From Geosiphon pyriformis (lineage: Eukaryota; Glomeromycota; Glomeromycetes; Archaeosporales; Geosiphonaceae), in NCBI GenBank assembly GCA_016748015.1, contig JAAOMT010000402.1:35390-99389 (forward strand): 64,000 nt of DNA, in the 5' to 3' direction. Within the stretch, counting starts at the first letter, position 1. Each line of letters starts with the position of its first letter. Shown here piece after piece: positions 46,600 to 60,959 of the stretch. Below the pieces are notes generated by a model. That model was not told the origin of the DNA. It searched no databases and saw nothing but the letters and a program-made list of their open reading frames with translations. The translations under genes were made by a program, and so were the position numbers.

Positions 46600-49500
46600 G
46601 ATTCGCTTCCCATTTTTGAGTGCGAGAGTTATTAACTATAAAGCGTTGCCTTCTTCATGATATTTATATATAACACATTTTGAAAGCGAACCATTAGGTA
46701 ATTTATTTTTTTTGATTGAAGTATTCAACTGCAATTTTTTTTTATAGGTGTTAAAGATTATAAACATATTTTAGTATATCCTAAATTAAAATCTCAAGTA
46801 ACCAAAAATTATACAAATATATTAAACCTAAAATAGTTATATATATATTTCTCAAATGAATAATGATTAATAATGTTATTGTGGATTTTTCGAAATGGGT
46901 ATGAATTAATAAAATTGTTGTTTTTAACTTATTAATTTGATGATTTCAATAAAAAACAATAGAATGAAGTGAATTTTTTAAAAAAAATGAGAACTCTATG
47001 TGAATGTTTTTAACCATAAATTGAGATTATTTTCATTCTGAAAATTAACAACTATTAAATAAATAAAAATAAATATATATAATAATTAAAAATCTATTAG
47101 GCTTTCTTAATAATAATAATAATAATAAATTTGGAGTAAAATTTTTGTTTAACTTATTATTTCTTCATGAAATTCAGTCAGATTTTAATTTAAAAAAAAG
47201 TCCAGTATTTTTATAATATAATAAAAGAGAAAAATTTTTTAAACATTAACACTTTAATAATAAAGCAAAATTTGAAATCAAAAATAAATAATTTGTTATA
47301 AGTTATAATATCAATAATAAAAAAATGTGAAAATTTGAAATCGCTGTTGAAAATAAATAAAATTGCAAAAATGGTAACAAATAAGTTTTCTAAAATAAGT
47401 TTTCAATTAATTGAAATTATAATAATTATTATTACTTAGATTTTTAAAATGGGAAACGATATTTTAAAAAATGGTCATTTTTAACCACAAAATATATTTT
47501 TTAAATAATATTATATTTTGTTGTGTATTTATAACATGTCGCGTTATAAGCAGTTATTAAATATCAATATGCGATTAAAAAGATATTGTATATGGTCTGA
47601 TTAATATTACAATTACTTTTTGATATTTAAACATTATTCAAAAAATCTTAAAATTACCTTTTTAAAATATATTATTCATTTAAATCTTGGTGCTTTTCCA
47701 AATCCTTTATGTATATATATATATATATATATATATAAATATATTTTCAAACCTTTTGAAATGTAAAAAGCCAAATGATTTAAGAAGGACTTATTAAAGT
47801 ACGCATCTTAAAAGTTTAGTTTAAAATTTTATTTATCAAATCTAATTCATTCCTTTTTTTCATGTTTAATTGGTATCAAACATAGAATCCAATCAAGATT
47901 TCATGAACTATAGTAATTAAATTAATTGTCAACATTACTAAGCTTATAAGAAAGCTTTATTATAGAATATTTTGATGATAAATAATTTAGTTGAATAATA
48001 ATAATAATAATAATAATTTAATTAAATATAAATTTTTTTAAAAAAGTCATATATTTACAATCAGACTCGTATTATGAATTGTAGAATGAGAGGGTTTTTT
48101 AATCTGCTACTCAAATAAATGGTGCTGTGATATATTGTTTTCGAATGTTATATAGCCGCTTTAAAATTAAAAAATTCATATATAATTTCTTCAAATGAAA
48201 AAAATATTATTATTATTACAGTGTCTTATGATGGTTCATTAATTGAAACCTATAGAAAAAAAGAAAATGTACTCATTGTAAACTTACATGATTAAAATAG
48301 AATCTGAAATATTTTAAATTGGATTCAAAATTTAATTCAGAATTAGGAGTGTTAATGAGATTGAATGGAATAAAAGATTATAGAAGAATAACTACTGTTT
48401 TTGGTAAATATTTATAATATTTGATTTGATAAATTAATGAAAATTAAGCTATCACTTTGATTTTGATTATGATTTTCATGATTGAATTTGACAATCATAA
48501 ATAAAGATAGTAAAATAATCAAATCAATTAATCTATTCAAAAGACAATATACGATTTATTACACATTCCAGATTATCTCAATAAAACTGATTCAAGAAAA
48601 GAATTTTTCTTTATACTGGACATGGAAGAAAGTTCTTAAAAAACTAATAAACAATCTTTTTCTGACAAGAAGATTATTATAATCTGTATTTTCATAAAAA
48701 ACATTTAATATATTTTTGAAAAAGATATTTTACCCCGAAAGTTTTTCATAAAGGTGTAGCACAATTTATATAAAAAAATTAAAAAATGAAACGAGTTTCA
48801 CAGATTTGACTTTTAATTAAATGTGATGAAAGAAAATTATTTGTCTTATTTCTATACAAGAATGTTCAAAACCAAGGTGGAAGCATGGATATTCGTGAAA
48901 TAGATAGAATAAATACCCCCATATACCTTACTATATAAATAATTTAAAGGTTCTGACAGTTAAAAAAAAGTTTGGTTTGAAAAATAGATTTATTCTCAAT
49001 TTTCTCAAGTGGTATAATGACTTTTGTAAGCCACTATACTTCTATCTATTTATTTATCTATCTATTTATCTATCTATCAAAGCGATAAACTAAACCTGAT
49101 TCTGATGCAAAGGATTTCTGCAAATTCACAATATTCATGGAAGGCGGGGTGATGTTGTAATGATGAAAATTCATAAAAAAATTTGGTAATTCAAAACAGG
49201 TAAATGTAAATACTCAGTTTTTACTTTCTTAAAAAATTTTTTATAGATTAAATATACTTTCTTTTTTTTTATGAGTCATTATAAAAAAGTTTACTATCAG
49301 AAAATTTTGAATCTTATTATTACTATTGATTTTTAAGCTACACCGATTAGACTTTTACATTTTGATTTAGAAAGAACCTCAAAAGTAAATTCTTTTAAAA
49401 TATTAAAATATTTATTATCTTTTACAATTTCAGTTGAACAAAAATCATTAATCATAAGACTAATAAAATTAAAATCAGAATCAGTAGACGGGGAAATGAT

Positions 49501-52200
49501 ATGACGTAAAATTCTTTGAAATAAAGATTTTATTGAATACAAAGTTTAGGATCAAAGAAAAAATTTTTCCTTATTTTATATCTGACATTTTAAATGGAGG
49601 CGTTTTTATGTCTGGATCTAGAAGGAATCTCGAATTTTACCCAATGTAGAAAAATAAAAATAGAATTCTTCAAGACACTTGAAAATTAATTATCTTATAA
49701 TTTCAGTTGTATCAAAATTATTATTAATCAGAATCAGCAGGCCAGGAAATATTATGATCTTAAATTTTTCAAAAAGGGCTTAGAAATCCAAAGTAAATAG
49801 CAAATAATTTTGATATAATGATTCAAATAAATAAATAAATCACTTCCATTAACATTTAATTGACATATGAGTTTTCAGTAATATTAATAGCTTTATATTT
49901 CATAAGAAAGAGGAAAATTTTCAATGTATGTTATTTTCACTGCTATCTATTTTGTAGCAATGATTGTTTTAAATTTAAAATTAAGTAAATATTCAACAAC
50001 TTTTGTTCAGTTAAGATAACAGTTTTGTAGTTGTGTTTCTATTAAATGAATTCCAGTCTCTATTGATGTTATAATCGATTCATATTCATAATAAATAATG
50101 AAAAAGATGTGAAAGCTTTATATTTATTAAAGCAATCTTTAAAGTTTTCAAATTTAAACAGATTTATCGTGTGCACATTTTTAATTCAATATTTTTTTTC
50201 TCAAATTTCTTATAAATTTTATTTTGTGCAAATGTTGATAACTTAAGAAATTAGTACATTGAGCAAATCAAAATAAAAAATTTGCTTTCTTAAATAGATT
50301 AACTTTTGGTTTTAAATAATGTCAATAGCTGAAATCAGAACTTAAAAATAAATTAAAACCATTACTTATTTGTAAAATTAAATTTCCATCGTTATTTATT
50401 ACTTTCAATTATTTTTGTCAAAATTACCGTAATTTGCCGCATAAAAGAGGGTCTGTTACATTTCTACCCTTGAATTTTTTATTTTGACTCCCCCCCTCCC
50501 AGAAGGTGTTGAGGAGGTACTATATTTGGAGGGTATTAATCGTGATTTTTTTTATCATTACTTTTTTTGATTTTTTTTATAAATCACATGGCAATCACAG
50601 CATCTAATTAATATTATAGACCTGAATCTACAGTAATCATCTTTAACCAATTGATTTTGATCGATAATTTTATTTTATTTTATTTTTTTTCTAATTTTTT
50701 ATTAAGAATTGAATTGTTCTGCTGATGACTTAAATAAGTATTGGGACTGTAATTCTATTTCGCTTTCAATTAGTCAAAGAAAATTATGGCTCTATTCGCA
50801 GTAATATTTTTTGATTAATAGATTGATTAATATATATATCAAAAGCAATTAGCTTTAAAAAAAAAAATTTCGAAATAGGACTCCATATATGTTGATTTAT
50901 ATTATATATCTATAATTTCTTTATTAATAGTCACATTTCAAATTAATATATTAGAGAGAGAATGTATTTATGGAAAATATTTTTCATGAAAATACTTCGA
51001 GGAAACTGTTATCTCAAAGCGATATTTCTAAATATACAAAATAAAATTTCCTAATTCTTATATTACTACTGTTTAAAAGGCATCGTGAAAGTTCTCAAAG
51101 TTAATTTTATATAATTCATTATTAATAATAGTTAATAAATTTGATATGATAAATTTATAATTATAATTATATTTATATTTATAAATAATTTTGTATATAT
51201 GTTTTTATTAAAAGTGTAGAAAATCGTTTAATTAATTATTAACTTTAAAAAAATTTATTTTTTACTTTTTTTTTATTTATTACATTAATTAAAAACATAA
51301 ATTGTTTAATTTGAAAATAATTTGAGATTAGACTTTTACACAAAATATGACTTTTTTAAAATTATTATAAATAGTTAGAACTGGTTATAAATTTTCAAAA
51401 AGTGGCTTTAAAACAGAACCCAATTGAGCCTTTTTAAAAATAATAATTAAATTACACTCAATTAAGCATATTAAAAAAAAATAATTAAATATTTTAGTTT
51501 GAAATAATTTTTTACGACTTAAAAAAAAAGTCAATAGCCAAATTTATGATTAGATTAAAAACTTGATTAAAAATCAGATTAATAATTTGGTTATTAATTA
51601 GATTAATGATTAAATAAATAATCTAATTCTAATTAAGATATATATATTATTAATAAAAAACATATAATTATTTAAATAATAATAATAATTATAAGTTTGC
51701 TAATTTGAAAATTCAACTATAATAATATGTTTAAATTAATTTTGAAAATTTTTAAATTGGAAACTAAATTATTGTCTTAATAAGCAATTTTGCTTCAAAT
51801 TATAATATTATAAATCGCTAAATTTTTTAATTTTTTTTATATAATATTCTTTTAAATGACTAAAATAATTTGATTCATCTTATCAATTTTAAAAAGAAAT
51901 AAATGTCTAAAAAATTATGAAAAAACTACAAGTTAATAACAAAAAAAAGAATTAAATTTAAGACTAGAACTCTATTTACATGGAATTTAATTCATTCATC
52001 TTCTGAGGTTTATCCGTTTATTTTTGAACATGGAACCAAATAAAGACACCATAAATTCGAGAAATTAAATTCATGCTCAAAATTATTGAGTTTATAATAA
52101 GACTTATTAAAAGAATAATATTATAAACGAATGTTTTTTGATAATAAATAATATATTTGAAAATAATTATATAAGATATTTAATCTAATCAAGCATTGAA
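46600..52200. other. AT-rich desert
   Basis: No intact gene. It holds (AAT)n tracts (about 47111-47128 and 47999-48016), a (TA)n tract (about 47707-47737) and a (CTAT)n-type tract (about 49041-49078). A minus-strand frame at 49333-49542 (FQRILRHIISPSTDSDFNFISL...) has a diverged duplicate at about 49650-49800, perhaps remnants of one old exon. A short GC-richer island with CTCCCCCCCTCCC lies near 50450-50540. Confidence 0.5.
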
Positions 52201-52223
52201 AATTTAATTTAGCTAAAACGTAC

Positions 52224-53311
52224 CTGAATTATAAATTGTGGAATATTTTTAATGAAAATATTAATACCACTACCCCAGAATATTAAATATTCAACTCTTT
52301 TGAATATTGGGGCATTGAAAATATCAAAGTTGGCGTATTTCGAATAGAAGAGATTTAGGGTATCAATATCGGTAGCGGAGAACAAAGTAAATAACGCAGC
52401 GGGTTTTGTATGTTTCTGTAACCACAAAACATATTCATCATTTATGGTAATCTCTGTAATTACGATTTAAGCTGCTAATCCACTATTAAAAAGAAAAGAT
52501 ATAACTAGGAAAAGAATGCTTATTGATAAAATAATTAATAAGATTTTTGTAGATTTTAAGGAATTTACTAAAGATTTAAAAATTTTTGAGAATTACCTTG
52601 GTAAATATAAATCTCTCACATGTTTTCCATTATTTACAACAAATATGATTTCGATTACAACATCGAATAGAATTAATGTAATAGAAACGATTATAAAATT
52701 CTTACCCTAAAATTGTAAAAGTTATTAAATATTTGTTAAATTTTTAATTTCAAACTAGCAATAATTCTAATATACTGTAACTATAAAAAAGTTTAATACC
52801 TCGGGATTTTTCTTTCTTCCTATAAAATATAGTGCCATTAATATTACTGCAATAATAGCAATCGCAATTAACTTTAATTTATTTTCTTCCCAAAGATTGG
52901 CTAAAGAAATAGAGCAAGTACACATGTATTAGATGATATGTAATTTAATAAAAATCAAGTGTTGAAGATTATATTATAATTACTCACATTCAACTTGAAA
53001 CCCATAAGCTTCATCTAAAAAACCTGTATGTGAATAATTACTAATAGGACTGAACCATTTATTTTTAACTATTGTATCAAGATTATTTGTAATTTCTTTT
53101 CAATTTATCATTTATTGAAAATATTTTGAGTTGTAATATTTTGTGACTGATTTATCAGTCTTATAATTAATGATTTTGAAATAATGGCTTTTAACTAGAA
53201 TGGTTAAAGCCAATTGATCTTCAAGTGTCTCGAAAAATTCACTGCTGTTTCTACTTTCGGTGAAATTCGAAGTTCCGTCTTGATTCAGACGCAAAAGTCC
53301 AGTCAAGATAG
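52224..53311 (-). pseudogene. Multi-exon membrane-protein gene, decayed
   Basis: Four exons in order on the minus strand: 52988-53311 (ILTGLLRLNQDGTSNFTESR...HTGFLDEAYGFQVE), 52800-52900 (TM segment KLIAIAIIAVILMALYFIG), 52597-52706 (FIIVSITLILFDVVIEIIFVV...DLYLP) and 52224-52518 (SILFLVISFLFNSGLAA...GSGINIFIKNIPQFIIQ). Splice sites are GT-AG and phases agree across all three introns. The protein resembles a polytopic membrane family that I recall as large and uncharacterised in Rhizophagus. It is broken by TAA and TGA within exon 1 (about 53105-53125) and TAA at 52467-52469. The first and last exons of the family were not found. The exon structure is clear; the function is unknown. Confidence 0.6.
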
Positions 53312-56300
53312 CTTAAATCAATAAATGATATGTATTTTAAATAAATGGCAATTTTCAAAATTTTTTAATAGAAAATAAACAATAAACTTTCTTATCTGCA
53401 TAAATGCTCTTTTGCTCTAAATAAATAAGTGAACAAACAAATTAATGAATGAATAAATGAATAATTAATAATTAAATTTTAAAATAAATTTCTTAAAAAG
53501 CAAAAAAAATAAAAAATGAATATTTCCTTGTTTTAAATTACAAAATATTTCTATGAATTTCCCTAATGACTTCATTATATTTTACATCTTTTACAAAATT
53601 ATTAGTGATAATTATAAAATAAACTTAATCTGGTTAATTAAATATGCTTTCTAATAGTTTCACAATAATTGTTTTCTTATCTAAATAACAATTTATTCTA
53701 AAGATATTTTGTCATAGAATTGGTATAGTATTATTTTTGATAAATAGAATTCATTAACAAAAAAATGTTTAAATATTAATATAACTTTCTCTTCTTAACA
53801 ATAGTAATAAGTAATTTGCTGATAAACAAAGATGTATTAATAATCTATTAGTTGATAGAAACAGTTATAATTTTGTTAATATTAATAGATATACTATTGA
53901 ATTTAAAAAATTTACTTGTAATATTGAAAATACACTATATTTTTACATAATTATTGTCAATTTATATAGTATTATCAACAAAAACATTAGCAGCCAAAAA
54001 ATATAAGACTTGCTTGATTCTTTATACAACCCAATTTGGTTATAAATTTGGTATCAATATAATAATTACAGAATTGTTTATACTTTTTAATCTTACACAA
54101 AAAAAAGTCATTAAAAATCTGTCAAAGCAAAAGAAAAAACACTTTATTTTGATCTAAACTATCATAAATTTTATAGTTATTTATAAACTAAAATCTGTTA
54201 TAACACAATTAATTTTTTTACTTTAAATATTATTAACAAATTTAACAAACCTATTACTATTTATTAAATAAAACTAATTTATTAAATTGTATATTTTGCA
54301 CATGTTCTATAAAAACCAGTCACACTTTAAAATTAAACGTATAGTAAAAATTGGTAAAAAATGAAATTATTTTTTAAAACTAAAAAGTTGTCTCTTTAAA
54401 ACATATTAAACTTATTACAAGTAACAAAAATATAATTATACAACAGTTTTAATAAAGTTTTTTTGGAAGTTTTAATCAGAATTATTAGTTAAGTATTAAT
54501 TAAAATATTTTTCCAATCATAAAATTTAAAAATTATTAAAACTCAAATATGTTTTTACTAAATAGATATTAATTCTAAGATTAAATAAGAATTAATTAGA
54601 TTTAATAACAAATTATTAATACACTTACTACAGTAATTCTAAAATTTAATTAAAATGCTTAACAATTTAGCAGTTTTGTCATTAAAAAAAATTTTAATTA
54701 TATTTAAAATTTTATTTTAAGTAACTTAATTTATTATGTTTGCAAAAGTATTTTTATTAACATAGTCAAAAAAAGTATATTAACATTATTAAAAATGATA
54801 AAATTTATGAAAAATAATATGTTTTTTGGTTCAGTTTTTTATAATTAAATTAACAAATAATTTTACATTATTAATATTCAAAATAAAATTATTATTTACA
54901 ACCAAATAATTCAAAACTATTTTGTAAAAAAAATATTTTAAAACATTGTATATTACATAATTCTTATTAATAATAAAGTTTTCTATATATTAATTAATAA
55001 CAATATAAATTTTATTTGATTTGATCTTGTAAAATTTACAAAATTTTAAAACATAATAACTCTTTTTGTTTTATACAAAACTAATCTAATAATATTAATT
55101 TTAAAATTAATATACATTAGATTCCAAACTACAATAACTTTTAAAAAATTTAAGGCTAACTAATTGTATATAAAACAAATAAAATTAAGATTTAATATTA
55201 AAGCAAATAATTTAAAAATAAAAATTTTAACTTATAAAATATAATATATAAGCATTTTTTTATATATAACAATTTATTATATCAAGATTTTAAAAACATC
55301 TAATTAGCAACAAAATATACAATCTTTTTATATAATCTCTAAATTACTAACAAATTTTAATTTTCTAAAAGCATTTAAAAAGACAGTAGACTAAAACAGA
55401 AAAGTATTCTTAAATTTAATCTATTTAAAACCATTAATATTTTTGAAATTAAATTTTTAATAATCTTTATTGGTTTGCTTATACAAAGTAAAAAGCTATA
55501 TATCTAAAAAAAATTCCAAATTAACCAAATTACTAAAGTTTTGTAATTTATAAAAAAAATTTTATATTTTTATAATATCATAAACAATTATTGTATTATT
55601 TAAAAAAAGATACTAAAATACAATTAATTGTTTTTTTAATACCATGTAAATTTTTTTAAGTTATAGTTTTAATAAATAAATTATGAAAGAGAAAATTAAC
55701 CAAATCTAAATTTAAACATTTTTTAAATACAAAGCGTCACTTTTTGAAACCTTGGTACTTTCTGGAAATTATTTATATTATTACGCGGATCCTCATGACT
55801 CATTTTTTTGACTCTGTTATCCTAAAATGGCTAAATACAATCAGTATGGAAATCAAATTCACATCCCCCTTAAAACCGTGGGATTCATTATAACGTTTAA
55901 TTTAACTCTTCTCTTTGTCTAAGAAAACAATATAAATGGTCACAGATGGATTAGCCATTAAGAACATATCTCGTATCCGAAAAAAAAATTAATATACTAG
56001 ACTGAATAATGTAAAAAAAATGGAAAACCACCGGGCGTAGCCAATACGCGTACTCCCTGTTGTAACATGGGATCTGGAAACACGACTGTTTACTTAAAAC
56101 ACAGCCTCCAAACATTCAAAAGATTTCAAAACAAGTTTAGTGTTCATCATTATCATATCAAGATTACATTTTCAACATGAGATACTAAAAAAAAATAGGG
56201 CTTTGGCAATGGGCAACAAATGACAAAGAATTGGAAAAGTATTGACAATCAACAAATAATTAACTATCTAATTTAAAGACCTGAATAAAATCGAGCGCAT

Positions 56301-58560
56301 TATTTTAAATGAATTCCATTCCATGGAAGCGTATCCCCGCCTCGACCCACGTAACGGAAAGTTCGAATGTCGGTAAATATTTACATTTTTAGATGGGTGA
56401 TTGATTTAATTCACTTGATTTAATCTACTTAAACAGGCTTACTGGGTGATTGATTTAATACACTTAAACAGACTAGTTTTTCAAAAAGTTCTTGGTTAAC
56501 TTTACAAGAGATTATTAAACGTAATTAGACTTAATAGGGATTTTTCTATATTAATTCCCCTCATTATAACACAATAATTTCATTAAGATTGCATGAAATA
56601 AATAGAACTTATTCCAATAAAGTCTCATAATCTAAAAATAACAATACTAATATTTCTATTTATTAAATCACTGTGCCTAAACCAAATAATATCCTATGAG
56701 AAAACATTAATGCAGGCAAGAACATTAATTGTTTATTTCTATTAGAAATTTTTTAAACGATTGCCAGCTAAATAAAATACATAATAAATGTTTTTGTTGA
56801 TTTTAAGCTACCATTACTGGGCTTTTGCATTTGAACCTCGATATTCACCAAAAGTGAACATAATAGTAAATTTTATGACAAAAAAATCTGAAAATAAAGA
56901 ATAGTCTATATTGTCAATAAAAAATAATACATTAATATAATTTTATGTCTTATGTTGATGTTTTTAGAATTTAATATTAGGCATTAGTTATCTTTTTTAA
57001 TAAATGTTTATTTAATATACTTTACAAAAACTAACAATTATACAAATCAAGAAAAGAAAAAAAATAAATAGTGGAAAAAAATAAAAAAGTTGATATTATT
57101 GTATTGATTTAAGTGTAAATTCGAATGTAAATATTCTTTTACAGCTTTACTTATATACTTTTAAAAAAGAAAATAATGATCAAATCAATAATTTAATTAA
57201 TAATTAAATCTATAATTAAGTTAATAATCAAGTTAATAATTAAGTTAATAATTAAGTTATTGATCAAATTAATAATCATATCAACAATTAATTCTAAAAA
57301 TAGAATAACTAATTAATAATATTAATGACTAATACATATGACTAATTATAATTAAGTAAATAAATAAAAATTAAAAAGTAAAAGTTTCAACTATAACAAT
57401 ATTATTTTTAACAAATTTTATATCAAATATTTTAGACAAAAAAAACTAATCAAAGATGATATTAATAATTATATTTTTAAACTAATATATTACAACTTTA
57501 TTACTAAAATAAAAAAATAATAAAAAAACAGAAAAAAAAATTTAGCTAAATATTATAGTTTATTATAATAACTTATTTATAATAATTAGTAAAGAAAAAA
57601 ATATTTAAGATAAATTATTAATTATAACACAAATATTAAATAATTATATTTAATTTTGAAATTTATTTACTTTCAATAACTTATTGTTTATTTTAATTTT
57701 TATAATAAAAAATACATATTTGCAATTTTACTATTATTATATAAACAATATAACAGACTTAATAACAAAATATTAACTAATTATATCGTAATAATATATT
57801 TTTATTAAAAAAATAGATAAATCAAGTATTATTGATCTTAATTTTTATAAAAAATTTTACCAAATATGTTTTTAGGCTTATAACCAATTAGAATTCTTAA
57901 TTATTATCTTATAAAATACTTAATAGTAATATATTTGACTTTAATTGGTTTTATGATATTTTCTAAATATAAATATAAATTATAAAATACTATATAGCAT
58001 ATAATTATAATGTTAAAAAAACTTTATAAGATAAATATTTTAATTAGAAATATTTATTAAAATAATATTTTAAAATTTTCAGATAATAATTAAATATAAA
58101 TTAACTTTAAAAAAACTGTTTTTTTAAAAATTTTAAAATACAATAATAATAAAAATATTGTCTTATAATTAGATATGTTTGTTATTTATTTTACAAAAAC
58201 CTTTATTGTTTTTTAAAACTTTAGAATTTAAATTAAAAACAAATTGGTATAGTATTACAAACAATATATTGTTATAGTCAGATATAACATATTAATAAAT
58301 AGCAAAATAAAATGGTTATTAATTATATTAGTAGCTAATACATGAAACTACTATAACTAAATAAATAAATAAAAGCTGAAAAGTAAAAGTTTTAATTGTA
58401 ATATTATTATCTTTAAAAAATTGAGCTCTAGTAAAATAAAATTATGTATAAATAGTTTTAGTGTTTTTATCTTAAAACTAATTAATTTGTTAAAATTTTT
58501 AACTAATAAGATATAAAAAAGCTGTAACAATATTAGTTTTAAGTTCACAAAACCAAATTT
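53312..58560. other. AT-rich desert with one GC-richer island
   Basis: Extremely A/T-rich, without recognisable genes. Positions 55735-56390 are less AT-rich and contain ACCACCGGGCGTAGCCAATA and a stretch (56230-56380) that resembles 730-1090. The latter includes AGTTCGAATG, similar to a Pol III B box. No complete tRNA fold was found. Confidence 0.5.
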
Positions 58561-59559
58561 TTGTACAAGTATATTGGCTTTTTTTGCAATAATTAAAACT
58601 TTTGGGACATTATAAATATATAATGTCTAAGAATTTTGCCTAAATTCTTGCAGTTGTTTTTTTTATAAGTTTTATGTCTTTTATTATTTTACCAAGTTTT
58701 TTATAATATTTCAGTTGTCTTTTATATGACAATTTTTGGTCTATAGGTAAAATTCTTTTATTATTCTTCTAAATATATTTAAAAAAAAAGTATTTTGGCA
58801 GTTATGTATTTAAATATATATTTCTCTATTTTAGTACCAATTTTTAGTTTTTTATAACAGTTTTTTAGGAAATAATAACAGAATGTACTCTAATTTTGTC
58901 TTCAATTGTTATTTGTTTTTTGATAGCAAGCAAAACATCTAAGTAAATTTATTATGTATTTGCTTTTAAATAGCTTTTGATGTGAAATTTGCTGTTTCGA
59001 GTTTTAGTTTTTTTTATGTAGTATTTTTTCAATATAAAAATATCTATAAATTGGAAGGTATTTATTGTTCTGTTTATTAAGACACTATTGGAGTTTTTGT
59101 TGAATTGTAATATTTGGAGGAATATCAATAGAGACGAATAATAAGTTTTCTCTTAAAGCTTGCTTTAAAAGTTTTAGTAAGTGAACTTTAGAATAACTTC
59201 TTGTATTTTTTCTATAAAGATAATAATTTCGAATCTCTGTTATTAAGATTATAGTAGATTCTATTTGAATATAATTAATTTGTTTTTTAATAATTTTTAT
59301 GAATAATTTGAGAAGTGTTTTTAAAGTTAATATTAGTTTTTAAAATATTTGTTGAATGTTTTAGAGAATAGTTATTGAAAAAATTTTAAAGTATAAAAAG
59401 AAAATGAAATTATTTTTGGTATACAGAATTTATATTATTTTTGTTATTGGATTTTTTATGTAATTTTAACTTGTTTTTGTGTAATTGTTTTTGTTATCCT
59501 TAAATCATAAGAAATAATTTTAAGATAATTAAATTTAATTAGTTCAAGTTCAAAAGTTG

Positions 59560-60360
59560 TTCAATAACAACTATTGGTTTTAAGTTTCAAAAAATATCTT
59601 TTAAGTTAATTAAGAAAAATTGTATATTAATTTGTAGAATTAAAGATTCAATATTAGTTCTTAAATATTAGTATTTTAGTTTGTCATCATGTGTAACCTT
59701 CTTTAAAACTTTATTATTATGTCTTAATTTGTATAATCTATTTCTTAGAATTTCGTTTGCATAAAATAATTTATTTCATTTATGATTGAATTTTCTATTC
59801 TAACGTTTTTTAGCCTTAGTTTTATATAAGCAAACTTTGTTTTCAACTTTAAATTTGGTGGTTAATAACAGTTTATTGTTATGGCATTCTTTTTGTTGAA
59901 CTTGAAAATATTTTATATAAGTAGCTGCAATTTTGTTTTTTTCTTTTTAAAGGGCTAAGTAATGTGTAGGTTTTTTATTAGAGTGTTTTTTGGAAGTTTT
60001 TTCTGTAATTGATTAAACTATATAAGTTTCTATTGTAAAATTGATTGGTAATTTTGCTGTTTTTCTATAAGTCAAGTCAAATAATATATGTTTTGTTGTA
60101 TTTTGTTTTAGTGTTCTATATACTAATAACATTAATGAAATAAAAATATTCTATTTTTACTCAAAATTAGTTAAAACTTTGGTTAATAATTTATAAAGTG
60201 TTCTGCTAAAACATTATATAAATCTATTTGTTTGTGAATAATAAAATGATAATAAAGATTTTTTGGCATTAAATTGTTTACAAATGTTTTGTATCAAGTT
60301 GTTTACAATGTTACTGGAGGCTTTTTGCCCTCTTTTTTAATATTGTTAATACTGTTTTGC
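59560..60360 (-). mobile_element. Ty3/gypsy integrase relic, copy 1
   Basis: Read on the minus strand with many stops. An integrase C-terminal half is recognisable: KSLLSFYYSQTNRF (family SPYHPQTNG), SRTLYKLLTKVL, LVYRTLKQNTTKHILFDLTY (family FAYRTKKHTTTKYTPFYLVYG), AKLPINF, and near the low end LYKLRHNNKVLKKVTHDDKLKY. It is a fragment of an LTR-retrotransposon pol gene. Sequence changes are mostly toward A/T. LTRs were not identified. Confidence 0.6.
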
Positions 60361-60959
60361 TATTAATTTTTTGTTGATAAGAACTAGTAAATTTCCAAGA
60401 AGTTAATTTATCTTCTAAATTATTTTTCTATATTTTAGAATATGTTTTACTGTTGAACTTATAATAGAATGAGCTTTAAATACTGTTCTGTAATTTTCAA
60501 ATAGTAATCTAAAATTATTAAAGTAATTTGGTTTAAAAATTGTTAGAATTTCAGTTTTGTAAGCTTTCTAATGTATTGAATTTTCAATAGTTGTAAAATT
60601 GGGTTTTGTAAAATATTTTTACAGATATAAAATAGATATAGAGTCTTAAAGCTGCTTTGATTTTGTAACAGATGTTTGTTGATCCGACTGTTGTCTTGAA
60701 TTCATTGTGTATTTGCAATATTTGTTAAATGTTTTAGAGAATAGTCATAATAAAAGAATTTGTGATAACAATGAATTTATTATATATTAATTTTATTAGT
60801 TTTTAGTATAAGATTTTTATATTATTTTTGTTTTGAGTTTTTATGTAATTTTTTTTCATGTTTTTGTTTCTGTTATCTTTTAAATTATTAAAATTAAAAT
60901 ATCAAATAAATGAATTTTAAATGTTTAAGTTTGAAAGTTGTTTAATAATAACTATCAGT

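Noticed and set aside
47707-47737. A (TA)n tract as a telomere, centromere or origin signal
   Set aside because: It is a short simple repeat in uniformly AT-rich DNA. Nothing else supports such a role.
56300-56380. A tRNA gene
   Set aside because: There is a B-box-like AGTTCGAATG, but no acceptor stem, anticodon arm or A box could be paired.
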